Shown here piece after piece: positions 10,310-20,721 of a stretch of DNA of 64,000 nt (position 1 is its first letter; the number at the start of each line of letters is the position of its first letter). The position numbers were made by a program, and so were the translations under genes. This DNA comes from Gentiana macrophylla (taxonomy: Eukaryota; Streptophyta; Magnoliopsida; Gentianales; Gentianaceae). The notes under the pieces are model-generated. The model did not search any database. It had not been told where the DNA came from and saw only the letters and a program-made list of their open reading frames with translations. The stretch spans positions 124,001 to 188,000 of the forward strand of contig JAOBSW010000067.1 of assembly GCA_026214975.1 (NCBI GenBank). Direction: 5' to 3'.

Positions 10310-11935
10310 AAGGGATATTGCAGTGTCTCTGCATCGGGGGTGGTCATTGCATCGCGGTGTCTATGCATCGTGGTGTTTCTGCATTGTGGTGTCATTACAT
10401 CGTCGCGGTGTCTCTTAATTGCAATGTCTCTGCATCGCGGTGTCTCTGCATCGTCAAATGTTTTAACATCGCGATGTCTCTGCATCGTCAAATGTTATAA
10501 CATCGTGATGTCTCTGCATCGCGGTGTCACTTCATCGCGGTGTCTCTGCATCGGGGGTGGTCATTGCATTGTGGTGTCTCTACATCGGGGGTGGTCATTG
10601 CATCACGGTGTCTCTGCATCGCGGTGTCACTTCATCGCGGTGTCTCTACATCGATGTGGTCAATGCATCGCGGTTGTCAATGCATCGGGTGTGGTCTCTG
10701 CATCGCGGTGGTCGTTGCATCGGGGTGGTCAATGCATCGCGGTGGTGAATGCATTGCAGTGGTTAATGCATCACGGTGTCTCTGCAAGGCGGTGTCACTT
10801 CATTGTGGTGTCTTTACATCACGGTGTTATTTCATCGTGAAGTCTCTGCATCACGGTGGCCACTATATCGGGATGGTCAATGAATCGGGGTGGTCAATGC
10901 AACGCGGTGGTCAATGAATCGGGGTGGTCACTGCATCATGATGGTCAATGCACCACGTGGGTCAATGCAATGGTGTGGTCACTACATCGCGGTGGTGAAT
11001 GCATCGCAGTGTCTCTGCATCGAGGTCTCTCTTCATCGTGATGTCTCTACATCATGGTGTCACTGCATCGTGATTGTTAGTGCATCACGGTGTCTCTGCA
11101 TCGTATTGTCTCTGCACCGCGGTGTCTCTACAATAGGGGTGGTCACAGCATCGCGGTGGTGAATGCATCGTGGCGTCTCTGCATCGCGGTGCATCTGCAA
11201 TGGGGGGTGGTCACTGCTTCGCGGTGGTGAATGCATCGCAGCGTCTCTGCATCGCGGCGTCTCTGCATCGCAGTGTCACTTCATCATGATGTCTCTGCAT
11301 CACGGTGTCTCTGCATCGTCAGATGTCATAACATCGCGGTGTCTCTGCAATGCGGTGTAACTTCATTGCGGTGTCTCTACATCGCGGTGTCAATGCATCA
11401 GGGGTGGTCACTGCATTATGGTGATCAAATGCATTACGGTGGTCACTGCATCGGGGTGGTCACTGCATCGCTATGTAACTGCATGGCGGTGTCTCTGCAT
11501 CGCGGTTGTCAGTGCATGGCGGTGTCTCCGCATCGCGGTGTCTCTGTATCACAGTGTCACTTTATCACGGTGTCTCTGCATCGCGGTGTCAATTCATCGT
11601 GCTGTCTCTTCATCGCGGTGTCACTTCATCGTGATGTCTCTGCATTGTGGTGTCTCTGCATCGCGGATCGTGGTGGTCACTGCATCGCGGTGGTCAATGC
11701 ATCACGGTGGTCAATGCATCGTGGTGGTCACTGGGTCGTGCGTCGCGGTGGTCATTATATCGGGATGGTCAATGCGTCGCGGTGGTCAATGCGTCTCGGT
11801 GGTCAATGCATCAGGGTGGTCAATGCGTCGCGGTGGTCACTGAATCGCGGTGGTCAATGCATCGGGATGATCAATACATCACGGTGGTAAATATATCGTG
11901 TGGGTCAATGCAACACGATGGTCACCATGATAAAT
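10310..11935. repeat. minisatellite array, longest block
   Basis: About 100 imperfect CATCGCGG units in two main flavours, TGTCTCTG- and TGGTCAATG-. It follows a poly-T/GAACGGTAAAG interruption (10240-10315) that also occurs at 6580-6625. The block fades into A-rich DNA after 11930. Confidence 0.93.
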
Positions 11936-12280
11936 AAAACATAAATAAAAAAAAACGATTGCAGCAGAAAAAAAAAAAAAAAAAAAAAAGCCCTTCTTGT
12001 ATATCATCCAGAAAAAATAAAAAATAAAAAAACGAATACAAAACAACAACAACATTGCCGCCGTTTTTTTTTCTTTAATATTTTCGCAAACAGCAGCTTC
12101 ATAACCAATGCACCAGTTTATTTTTTATTTCCTTTTATTTTAATTTTTCTTCATTAAGGTTATTTGAGTCTATTTATCTCAATTGTGTCCTTATAACCAA
12201 ATAAGTTTTCTTACTGTCCTATTTGCCTTATTAAGTCTATTTTGTGTCCTTTTAGACCCTTGCCCCTTTATAGAATTAAT
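11936..12280. other. A/T-rich right flank of the minisatellite domain
   Basis: Contains a long poly-A run (about 11968-11990) and several TGTCCTTATAACCAAATAAG- and GTCCTATTTGCC-like phrases. These resemble, inverted, the sequence near 4550-4690. No gene is visible. Confidence 0.4.
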
Positions 12281-12510
12281 CTTGTGAAAATCGATTCTAT
12301 ATATACTCAAAAAACGATACGATTTTTGCAAAATCTATTTAGGATCGACTCTCTACAAGACACTTTGTGTCTAGAATCCACTTTTCTACCGAGAAAATAA
12401 TGTTGTGAAAATCGATTTTATGGTCAAAAATCAATTTTTACAAGGTCGATTTAGAATCGAATCCGTAGAAATCAATTAGTGACTTTAGAATCCACTTTTA
12501 CAAAGTCGAT
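12281..12510. repeat. two imperfect tandem units of about 115 bp (GAAAATCGATT type)
   Basis: Both units start TTGTGAAAATCGATT, contain AAGGTCGATTTAG or AAATCTATTTAGG and end near TAGAATCCACTTTTA. Function unknown. 12510-12880 holds only AT-rich DNA without a recognisable gene. Confidence 0.5.
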
Positions 12511-12883
12511 TATATCATGGTGCACCGTATATTTATTGAGCTGTACGTAAATAAAAGCCTCCTTTATTTATGCTTGTAACACCACGATTGTTTCAATCGG
12601 TAGGGTAATCGAGCTGAATTGAATCGATACTTTCTAGGTTCGAACTCGACATGATTAAAAAGACTTGGGTTTGAAACTCGGCTCGAGCTCAATCAAGTCA
12701 TAAAAGGACATGATCGAACTCGACTCATTAAATACTTGATATTGATTTATAAAATATTAGTTTTATTGTAGAAATAACTTCTATATATATATACTTTTTT
12801 AAATTCAACTAAAAAGAAATTAAGGTTGCTACGAATCGGCCCCCAATTAAAACAATTCAACCTAAAGTCCCGAACCATTGGTG

Positions 12884-13107
12884 TCATGGTGTTTTGGTTT
12901 GGTTTGAACTATAAAATATCCAAACCATACCGACTAGTAGCATACAAAAACCAATCCAACCCCACCCAACCTGACCTAAACTTAGCCCTACCCTCTTGGT
13001 AGCCACTTCCTTTTTAGCCTTCAACACCGTAGTCGTCTCCGTCTTTTCCTCCGCATCTTTACCTCTGGAAGACTTAGAAATCACCATCTTTGACGGTTGT
13101 ACTATCA
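12884..13107 (-). pseudogene. out-of-frame remnant of the E2 C-terminal tail with membrane segment
   Basis: This stretch encodes QPSKMVI, a Lys/Glu-rich linker and a hydrophobic WGWIGFCMLLVGMVWIFY segment ending SSNQTKTP. It parallels the last 80 or so residues of the intact paralog, where the tail is in frame. A small deletion at about 13100-13112 and three consecutive stop-like triplets separate it from the catalytic domain. Confidence 0.8.
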
Positions 13108-14404
13108 TTATATATGATATTTGTTGAATGCACCAACCAGAGCAGTCTGTGTTTTTTTTAAAGTTGACTTGTACACCGTGGATATTTCACCGGAACTAGA
13201 TGAAGATGATGTGCCATCTTGTAAATGTTGACCAATCGCGGCACAACCATTGCTATAAGTGCTCATGGCATCCAATAAATACGGTCCACGCAGGCGACAA
13301 TGTTCAAAAACAACCTCTTCAAAGGCATTAGGTGGTTTGCGCAATATGTGCAACAATGTATTACAAGACATTGTAAATACATCAATATTGTAATCCAAAG
13401 ATACCTTTGTTGCATAAGGATTAAAATATGATAGTAATTTACGTCCCGGTTCGTTGTAATACGGTTGACTATTGAGCACAAGTCCTTGAATCGATACCAA
13501 AACTTGAAGAATGGTGGATCTTTTCGGATCCCATAATTCGACTCCCTTTCCGCTCCAAGTGTGTAACAAGCTCAAACAAACCTTCCCATTTGCATAAAGA
13601 TTTGGATTAAGGCAATAGCCGTGAGAATGATAGTGAAGTTTCGGCGGTTGTGACGGATAGTTTGGAGGAAGAAGAATATCGAAGAAGAAAAGACAGTCGT
13701 GGTAGGGAGTCCCTGATGGACCGATAATCATAGCACGAAGCAAATCGACCCTTTGCTCGTAGGCCCGGACGTAAATGGATTCGGGAAGATTTTTTTCAAG
13801 GATTTTCCACTCTTTTGCAATAGCTTTTGAGGTTGAACTGGTTGGACTCTTGAAGTATGATGGCGTATTTTCTCTAACAAAGTGATGGTCTGAAAAGGCT
13901 GATGCATTAGATACTATGTCGAAATCTTTAAGCTTGATGATACATTTTTCATCCTTTCGTTCTGCACCTGATCAAAATTATATAATGGAATAAAAGTTAT
14001 AAAATAAAATATGTATTTTCCATATAAAAACAGGGAAGAAAATATACTTGATTACATTATGAAATGTGTCATATTTCCCTGATTACTAAAAAAAAATAGG
14101 ATGGTGATACATATATTGGTGCAACAATAATAAAAGCATATCAAGAAAGATTTGTGAATATATAACAAACAGACATATATAGGCGACAGATTTTATGAAA
14201 TGTTTTGTCATTCTATCACCTTTAATTTTATAATAGGAGGGTTTAACAAAGCATTTTATATGCTTAAGAAAATCTGCCGAGTCTAATCAATAATAATCTA
14301 AATAATTTAAAATTTCATTACTTTGCTCTTCGAATACGAGAAACCTAAAACCAGAATTTCCTTGACTCAGAAAACCCTTTTTTTTTCCAAAATTTTACTT
14401 CATG

Positions 14405-14439
<35 letters not shown>

Positions 14440-14502
14440 GAGACTTAAAAGTTAATTACATTGCAGATCGAGTGAGAGGAAAATGAAATTACCTGACGCC
14501 AT
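13108..14502 (-). CDS. E2 ubiquitin-conjugating enzyme, PHO2/UBC24-UBC38-like, truncated C terminus (287 aa)
   Basis: The enzyme carries activated ubiquitin on a cysteine. Exons: 14493-14502 (ATGGCGTCAG, then a GT donor) and 13108-13961 after a CAG acceptor; the 531-nt intron holds an (AT)n run. The N-terminal FSDHHF motif, YHDCLFFFDI and NPNLYANGKVCLSLL with catalytic Cys at about residue 132, followed by ILQVLVSIQGLVLNSQPY, fit the large plant E2 subgroup of UBC24/UBC25/UBC38. The frame stops right after FNKYHI. In the paralog at 28-30 kb the same place continues for about 80 residues to a membrane segment. Here that tail is still present in DNA at 12884-13100, in another frame. It may be a soluble form, an early pseudogene or an indel error. 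Confidence 0.8.
14408..14436. repeat. (TA)n microsatellite in the E2 intron
   Basis: About 14 TA repeats. The paralogous intron at 29.3-30.1 kb lacks it. Confidence 0.9.
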
Positions 14503-14514
14503 CGCAAATCTGTA

Positions 14515-15950
14515 GCCTTTGGGCAGACTGAGGAGTTCTTCGTTTTGTACAAATTAAGGTGGACCGACGGTAATGCGCTTGTTAGGGCTCACTTTTAATA
14601 TAAAAATATATTACAATTGGATAGGCATTGATTTGATATAAGTTGTTTTTTTTTTTAGGGTAGATTTGATTTAAGTTTGATCCACTGAAGTTTTCCTGAT
14701 TATTAAATGGTTAAACCCTAAGGTCCACAGTCCCTGTCCCACGGATGATTAGTAGATTAATCAGATAATCCAATGGCTCAGAGTTGTGGATTTGTTATTA
14801 TACAAAAAAAAAACTGAAAGAAATTCCTCTTTACGGGGTTTGAAACTCCACACTTCAACTTAAGGTTGCCATTGTTTCAATTTCAAAAACCGATGTAAAA
14901 CTGTCAAAAGGTTTTATTCGACGGAGTTCTGTTCCCAAAGCATCTTTTATTATGTATTTTCTCGCATTTAACATTATTTATTAAAGGATAAAAAAAATAA
15001 AGGGTTTATTATTAAAAATGACAATTTGAACATAGAAATATGCAAAAAGAAAAGTGGAATTTTTTTCCGGATAAAAAGGACATGTCCTTATTCCACTGTG
15101 GTAGTGAACCATTAGATTTGAGGCCTGTTCCACTGCAGCAAACAATGGATTTAGGGTTATGAAAGTGGATTTGTCTTTATCCCCCAATTTATATTTCTAC
15201 TGTCCTGATTTCTATTTTCCTCCTATTTTTTTTGTCTTTTTAAACCACTCCCCCAAAAATAAATTAAACACTGCGTATGCCCTACCTTTGAGTGCGGTTT
15301 GAACTATTGATTTACGTAATTGAAAGTAACCAATTAGGTTTATGACGAAACCTAGAAATCGGTCACTGATCCAATTTGAGTCCCTCTACAGGATAGACCT
15401 CAACAGAAAACTGATAAGCAATGGAAGCAAGTGATTGAGTTCAGTAGTTAAGGGTTTTTTTAGTTATTTTGGGGTTAGAGAAGGGTTTTTAATCCTTTTG
15501 GGGTTAAGGTTAAAACATTAGTTCTACTCCTGAATCTTCTAAGAAAGTCTTTGAACCAATATCGATTGCACTTGAACATGCATCACCTATTCCACGTAAG
15601 TACCTTCATATACACGAGCACACAATACACAACATACTATGATATAAGTATGATATGAGAGGTTCGAAGAGTTATACTCAAAAGAACACCTCTTATAAAA
15701 CCCACGATGCCGCACCTAGAAATTTTGACTATAGGAATGTGCATACAGCCGCACATAGTAATCATGTGTTTATATAAATGAATCACCTAAATAACATGAT
15801 CTTAGGATTCTCCAAGCACCCAATTAAACATATTTTTAACGATTAATTTATCATTTTGGGTTTACATGTCAAACCGGAAAAATTAACTTAGATTATTACA
15901 AAAAGTGCCCACGTTGAGTGAACTACGTGAATCACATAATGTGATGGTGA
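14515..15950. other. intergenic, promoter side of the first E2 gene
   Basis: The first 80-100 bases parallel the region upstream of the second E2 gene (GGTAATGCGCT, then GGGCTCACTTTTAATAT versus GGGCTTACTGTTAATAT), so the duplication includes the promoter. Beyond that it is AT-rich with no supported gene; the short minus ORF at 14981-15187 has no recognisable character. Confidence 0.5.
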
Positions 15951-16204
15951 TTGGTGATTAAAAAAAAATCATTAAATGAATGTCTATATATCGTGTATAT
16001 TTGTTCAATGATTTTTTTTAAATTGTTCTTGGTATTAATCACAGGAAAAATTAGGTATTAGTCCACTTTTCTCCTTTTAATTAAGCATTAATCTACACTT
16101 ATTTTTTGGAAAATTAGGGATAATGACACAACTGGAATATTTTTAAGTAATGAGACAACTACATATTTTTATAGGAGAAGGACAATCGCTTAATTTTTAT
16201 AGCG

Positions 16205-16415
16205 AGAAGGACAAACAGTGAATCCGAAAATCGGTGAATCTTTCGGTGAATCCGAAATCGGTGAATTTCGATGAGAGAATTTTGATGATGAATCCCGAAA
16301 ATCGGTGAATCTCGACAATGAATTTTGAAAATTAGTGAATTTCGATGAGTGAATTTCGGGCGATGAATTTAAACAATGAATTTCGAACACAAGTGAATTT
16401 CGAACGGTGAATAAA
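16205..16415. repeat. degenerate GTGAATTTCGA minisatellite
   Basis: About 13 imperfect 12-17 bp units around GTGAATTTCGA and GTGAATCCGAAAATCG. Lies inside the composite insertion, close to its left end. Confidence 0.8.
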
Positions 16416-16540
16416 TAGTTTTGTCCTTTATGCAAAAGTTTCAAAAAACTGTCCTTCTACTCAATTGATGAAATATTTCTGTCCTTCTCCCTCATTCCAC
16501 CTATTTTTTTTTTAGGTGCAATAAGGACAATTTTTTTGTC

Positions 16541-16978
16541 ATGAACAATTTTACCCTTATTTTCAACTACATCCTCAAAACTGTTCGCAATCCCTTGCCG
16601 CTCCTTCATTATGAATCCAGCACCGTAAAATGTATTGCCCCCGCCTCCACCTCCTCCACCACGGAAAAGCTCTTATCTTTACCGGTGAAAGAAATTAAAG
16701 AGATGTCCAAGACTTGGCTATGGAGAGGCTACACCATTACTTATTTGATTTACCCAGAAGAACCTCAAAGTCAGGACAAGACAGCTTCATTGCCACATAA
16801 TCCCTTACTTCTGGTTCACGGGTTCGGAGCCTCCATTGCTCATTGGAGAAGAAACATAGCTACACTTTCTGAAAATCACCCAATAGATGACATGCAGGAA
16901 CATGTTGTTGGCCCTAATTCCGTTAAAAATGTTGGAAGTGTTTTTAACCCTCCATACTTGGCATTTCAAACAATATGA
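16541..16978 (+). pseudogene. alpha/beta-hydrolase first-exon fragment
   Basis: The ORF starts at an ATG and contains SKTWLWRGYTITYL and then LLLVHGFGASIAHWRRNI, the beta-strand plus HGFG oxyanion region of plant alpha/beta-hydrolases of the chloroplast pheophytinase-like group. Similarity stops after LSENH (about 16880). The catalytic Ser, Asp and His exons are absent downstream. It is about 145 codons against roughly 350 for the family. It sits inside an insertion supported by an empty site, so it is best read as a captured fragment, not a gene. Confidence 0.75.
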
Positions 16979-17559
16979 GAATGGTTCATGTTCCTTGAAA
17001 TTTCTTCCCTTTAATCCTAATTAAATTTGATTCTGAAAACCTATGAAAATGTTGGACTTGTTTTTCTATTGTATGCTTTTGTTATTTTTCTCCTTAATGA
17101 ATGTGTCCTTAGCATATGCTTATCATTCAATTGCTATTTCCTTCATTTCCTTTCACGTGTATGCACGCATTGTTATTCTCAACGTGGTCTAGATAATGAC
17201 ATGCACATACCATTTGACACGCTCATGTTGCATGGAGTTAACTCTATATGAGAATATTGAGTACACTATCAGTTTGAATGTTGGATTTGCTCCTTGATCA
17301 ATTTTGTGGTGGATTAGGTGTTTGTATTGACGGCTTTTAGGACTGTAGATTATTCTGGCATCATTGTTAATCTGTTTTAGAACTCGGCTATGCAATGCAT
17401 CTGTTCGTCTTGGTGGTTTATAACCCTTCATTGTGAAATTAAGGGCAGTGGTGAATACTATTAACGGTTTGGTGTCTTTCTTTAATCTTTTGTTGTTGTG
17501 GTTGGGTCTCTAGGAAAAAACCACCAAGAAGATTGTGTTGAGGCTGAAATGTCAGGGAT

Positions 17560-17865
17560 GCAAGTAGTCACTTGAATTAAGACTTAAATGAGCACGATCT
17601 TCGTTTCATCGATCATCGACATCGAGCATCTGTATGCCTTATATGATACTGTTAGTGATATTGTATGCCTTATATGAGCCAGATATGATATTGTGTCCCT
17701 TGAATTAAGCCTTATATGTGCCAGATATATGTGCCTTGAAGTAGTCACTTGAATTAAGCCTTAAATGAGTCTGATACTGTTTACTGATATTGATACTGAT
17801 ACTGATATTGTGTGCCTTATATGATACTGTTTGTGATATTGTGTGTCTTATATGAGCCTTGAGTT
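17560..17865. repeat. GATACTGATATTG / CACTTGAATTAAGCC repeat patch
   Basis: The phrase AGTCACTTGAATTAAGCC with TTAAATGAG recurs at about 17565, 17740 and again at 18544-18625, mixed with TGATACTG, TGATATTG and GTGCCTTATATGA units. It brackets the AMP-ligase exon on both sides. Confidence 0.7.
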
Positions 17866-17997
17866 TCTATTTCATTTCACTTTGAACAAAAATAATAATA
17901 GTATTAAGAGTTCCTGAATTTGGTTATATCATTTTCCAATGTTACTATTTCTATCAGTGATGAACTGGCCATTAATTTCACAATTTATTGCTTTTAG

Positions 17998-18180
17998 GTG
18001 CAACTGGGATTCCCAAGCCTGTTTTTGTAGCTGGTGGTGCTGCTGCACAAAACGTTAGAGCAGCAAGAAATGCCTATGATCTTCATCCCAATAGTGTAAT
18101 TGTATCAAGGTTACCACAGTACCATGATTGTGGGCTAATGTTTTTGTTGCTATCTATTGTATCAGGAGCAAAAATCTTAT
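17998..18180 (+). pseudogene. AMP-dependent acyl ligase exon fragment
   Basis: Preceded by a good acceptor (TTGCTTTTAG), the exon encodes GATGIPKPV (the P-loop-like ATP/AMP motif, here GATGIPK instead of the usual GSTGxPK), then NSVIVSRLPQYHDCGLM, which matches the LPQYHDMGL motif of fatty-acyl-AMP ligase-type enzymes, and ends near VSGAKIL. No other exons are nearby. It is the second unrelated host fragment in the same insertion. Confidence 0.7.
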
Positions 18181-18689
18181 ATAATGTCTACTGCTAATAA
18201 AAAAATCTTTCAATTCTTGACATTATTTATCTTTCAAACCCCAACAATACGTGGTTCTGTCTTTCCCTTTCTCTCTTAAAAACAAAAATGGACAATTCAA
18301 TCATCTACTTAGTGATAGTCCCTCAAACTATTTCTTTTTCTCTCCTTTATTTCTAGTATCTCCGGCTTCCGATCTCTCTACACCTATTTTCTTATGATTT
18401 CTAGTCATCAAAATACATTATGTCTCTCAATTGACTCATTTCATTGGCACTTATCCTTTCACTCTCTTGAGTTGCTCTATCTAAATCTATAAATTCTTCT
18501 TTCTTCTATATCTCTTTTAGGGTATTATATTCTCTCCTTATCCATTGAATTAAGCCTTAAATGAGCCTTATATGAACCAGATATGTGTGTCTTGAAGTAG
18601 TCACTTGAATTAATCCTTAAATGAGCCTATCATTTGCATCGACATCGACATCGCATCGACATCTTGTTTACATATGTGTTAGTGTAAAC

Positions 18690-18995
18690 GCTTCGATAAA
18701 ATTCGGCTTTCAAATACTACGTCGAAAGGGTATCAAACGAGGTCTCAAAATAAAGATAAAAAAAATATGAACTTTGGTGGAACAATTTTGATGATCGGTG
18801 TTTAAAATCAAAAGTTACGGTCGTTTATAAGAAAAAGCGCTCTGGTTAATACAAATATTTTTTCGTCTTTCAAAATATACGTCGGAAGGGTATCGTATTT
18901 GGGCTCAAATTAAAGAGCAAAAAAAGATATGAATTTTGGTGAAAAAATTTCGATGATCAGAGTTGTAAATCAAAAGTTACGAATGTTTGAAAAAA
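18690..18995. repeat. two tandem units of about 155 bp (TCGGAAGGGTATCG type)
   Basis: Each unit has CTTTCAAA, TACGTCGRAAGGGTATC, AAAAAATATGAA, TTTGGTG and AAATCAAAAGTTACG. The second ends in a poly-A run. Pieces also occur at 7.45 kb, linking this insertion to the minisatellite domain. Confidence 0.75.
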
Positions 18996-19534
18996 AAAAA
19001 AAAAAAAAACAAACAAACAAACCTGAAGCAGCGGAAGATTAATACATAGGCGCGCGTCTCTTTAATAAAATGGGTAATTTTGTCCATCTGAAATTGTCTG
19101 TCCTTTTTGCAACTAAAAAAAGTAGTGTGTCCTATTTATTCCTTTTGTAATGTTTTTTGTCCTTTTCCCTGAGGCTCTCTTAATTATACTATATGAAAAT
19201 ATACTTGCACATTTTGGTATTTCAATCAAAATCACCTCTCCCAATAAAACAATACACCCATTCATATGTTTTGTATTAAATATATCTAATATATGTAAAT
19301 TTATAAGTACAAAATTGTAAAGTTAAAAGTTTTCAGACGAATGATGTTATAAAACAGTTTCAACTTTCAAATTTCATTTACTTATTACATTCATATTTCA
19401 GTAACCAGAATTAAAGATTTCATACTTGAACTCTAGTTTTAACAAATGTCAACATAATGAAATCTTGAACACATCTTTTATAAATTATTCTCAAGTGCAT
19501 ATTAATGCGGACATGAAGATTAAATTACAAGCCA

Positions 19535-19868
19535 TAACACCTTTTGTCCAGTCTTTTACATTCCCCAGAGGCGTGAAGAAAAGTTTCATCCGACTCGCCG
19601 AGCTCCTTACTTGAATTTGTCCGGAAGGTTTGAAAATGGAAAAGGTGAACAAAAGGCCCAAGGCCGTAAGGATCAGCTCGAAACCTAACAAGCGGCTCAA
19701 CACAGTAAAAGATATGATGACCCTTACTACTTGATGTTGTAAATCACAAGGCATGTTGTAAGTTGCCTCCAGAAAAGATACGAAGAATGAGTCGAGGGGG
19801 AGCCCGAGGCCACTGTATAGGATGTCGAAGTAGAGCATGATGAGATCCCGCACATCTCTGTAGCCCAT
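19535..19868 (-). pseudogene. putative gypsy-type plant transposon domain fragment
   Basis: The minus ORF contains GLGLPLDSFFVSFLEA, then VVRVIISFTVLSRLLG, LLFTFSIFKPSG and a NVKDWTKG end. This order fits the 'putative gypsy type transposon' domain found upstream of pol in many plant gypsy-like elements. It has no downstream polymerase here, and further pieces up to about 20200 are disrupted. Confidence 0.6.
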
Positions 19869-19869
19869 C

Positions 19870-20720
19870 AGAGAAACGATGAAATGGAATTGGTATACAC
19901 CTCCATACTCATCCCCAAAGACGTCAAAGTGACGGTCAGCGTCTCATTTTGTCTGGCCGACCTCCATATAGTTTGGACTCGCCCCTCATGGAGTTTTTGT
20001 TGCCTCACCACTGCGGAAATAAGATAACTATCAAGCTCGACCGGCACAATCCCGCCTACTGGAGCCTCATCTCGCCCGGATGATCCGTTGATGCCTTCCT
20101 ATTCATAGCCACGGTTTTTGCTTTTGAGTAAACATTGCCTCGCATGGAAATAGAAGGGCGAGGTGGATAGTTAGTCGCCTAATATCAAGTGTAAGGCCGG
20201 GATGAACGTCTCTGCCCATCCCGACACCTCGTCCCTGCATTATCTCAGCAAAATTAAAGGCTCTTAGACCCTAATGCTAACGGGATTAAAAGGGGACAAA
20301 CGGAGGCAATCTTTATATCGCTATTAAGCAATGAAGATCCACCTTGAGTATACTACAAAAGGATGAGAAATAGCACATATACATGTAATCGAAAGAAAAT
20401 CTACGTGTTTATTCATCAGAAATTCAAAGAATCATGCATAGAAAGGCCTACCGAGGACGAATTAGACATTTGTTCTTTGGAAAATTCAAGGTGTTGTGTA
20501 TAAACAGGGATTCATAGAGAGAAAAGCATGTTATAAGACTTAAATGAAGGATGATCTTAGCAACGGACATGATTCCTCTGGAGAAGTTTGAAGAAAAGCC
20601 TCGGAAAATTGAGTATCGCCGCCAGAATCACACTTGAGTAGCCCAAAATGTTATTGAGTTGCTGGAGATTTCTTGCCATATGAATTTCAGATTTCCGAAA
20701 AGTATACAAGTGTTGAGAAT
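19870..20720. other. degraded retroelement DNA without an intact gene
   Basis: Moderately GC-rich remnants on the minus strand, likely the continuation of the gypsy-type fragment. A single CGCTATTAAGC motif near 20318 matches the repeated motif at 26.55-26.81 kb, hinting that both flank the later insertion at 20.72-26.36 kb. Confidence 0.4.
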
Positions 20721-20721
20721 T

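Larger units (their letters stand above)
16038..19186. mobile_element. composite insertion of about 3.15 kb carrying two host-gene exon fragments and satellites
   Basis: Both flanks (15952-16037 and 19187-19532) match an uninterrupted stretch at 55726-56150, where TTCTTGGTATTA runs straight into TACTATATG. The insertion shows a short repeated ATTA at its ends (16034-16037 and 19183-19186) and weakly inverted termini (CACAGGAAAAATTAGG versus CTCAGGGAAAAGGACA). Inside are a GTGAAT minisatellite, an alpha/beta-hydrolase exon, GATACTGATATTG repeats, an AMP-ligase exon and two tandem AT-rich units. The content resembles a Pack-type or Helitron-type gene-capturing element, but neither class is proven; no transposase is seen. 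Confidence 0.7.

Noticed and set aside
6325..11935. CRISPR-like array
   Set aside because: Units are contiguous and degenerate with no constant repeat separated by unique spacers, and the setting is a plant genome.
14981..15187. 68-aa minus ORF near the first E2 gene
   Set aside because: No recognisable motif and low-complexity hydrophobic end; not conserved near the second E2 copy.
16038..19186. Assignment of the composite insertion to Mutator or Helitron
   Set aside because: No 9-bp duplication and no convincing TC...CTRR ends; only an ATTA repeat and weak inverted ends are visible.
19491..19534. C-terminal part of the 125-aa minus ORF as retroelement protein
   Set aside because: This end lies in the block shared with the beta-glucosidase 3' flank (56110-56150), so the recognisable domain stops before it.
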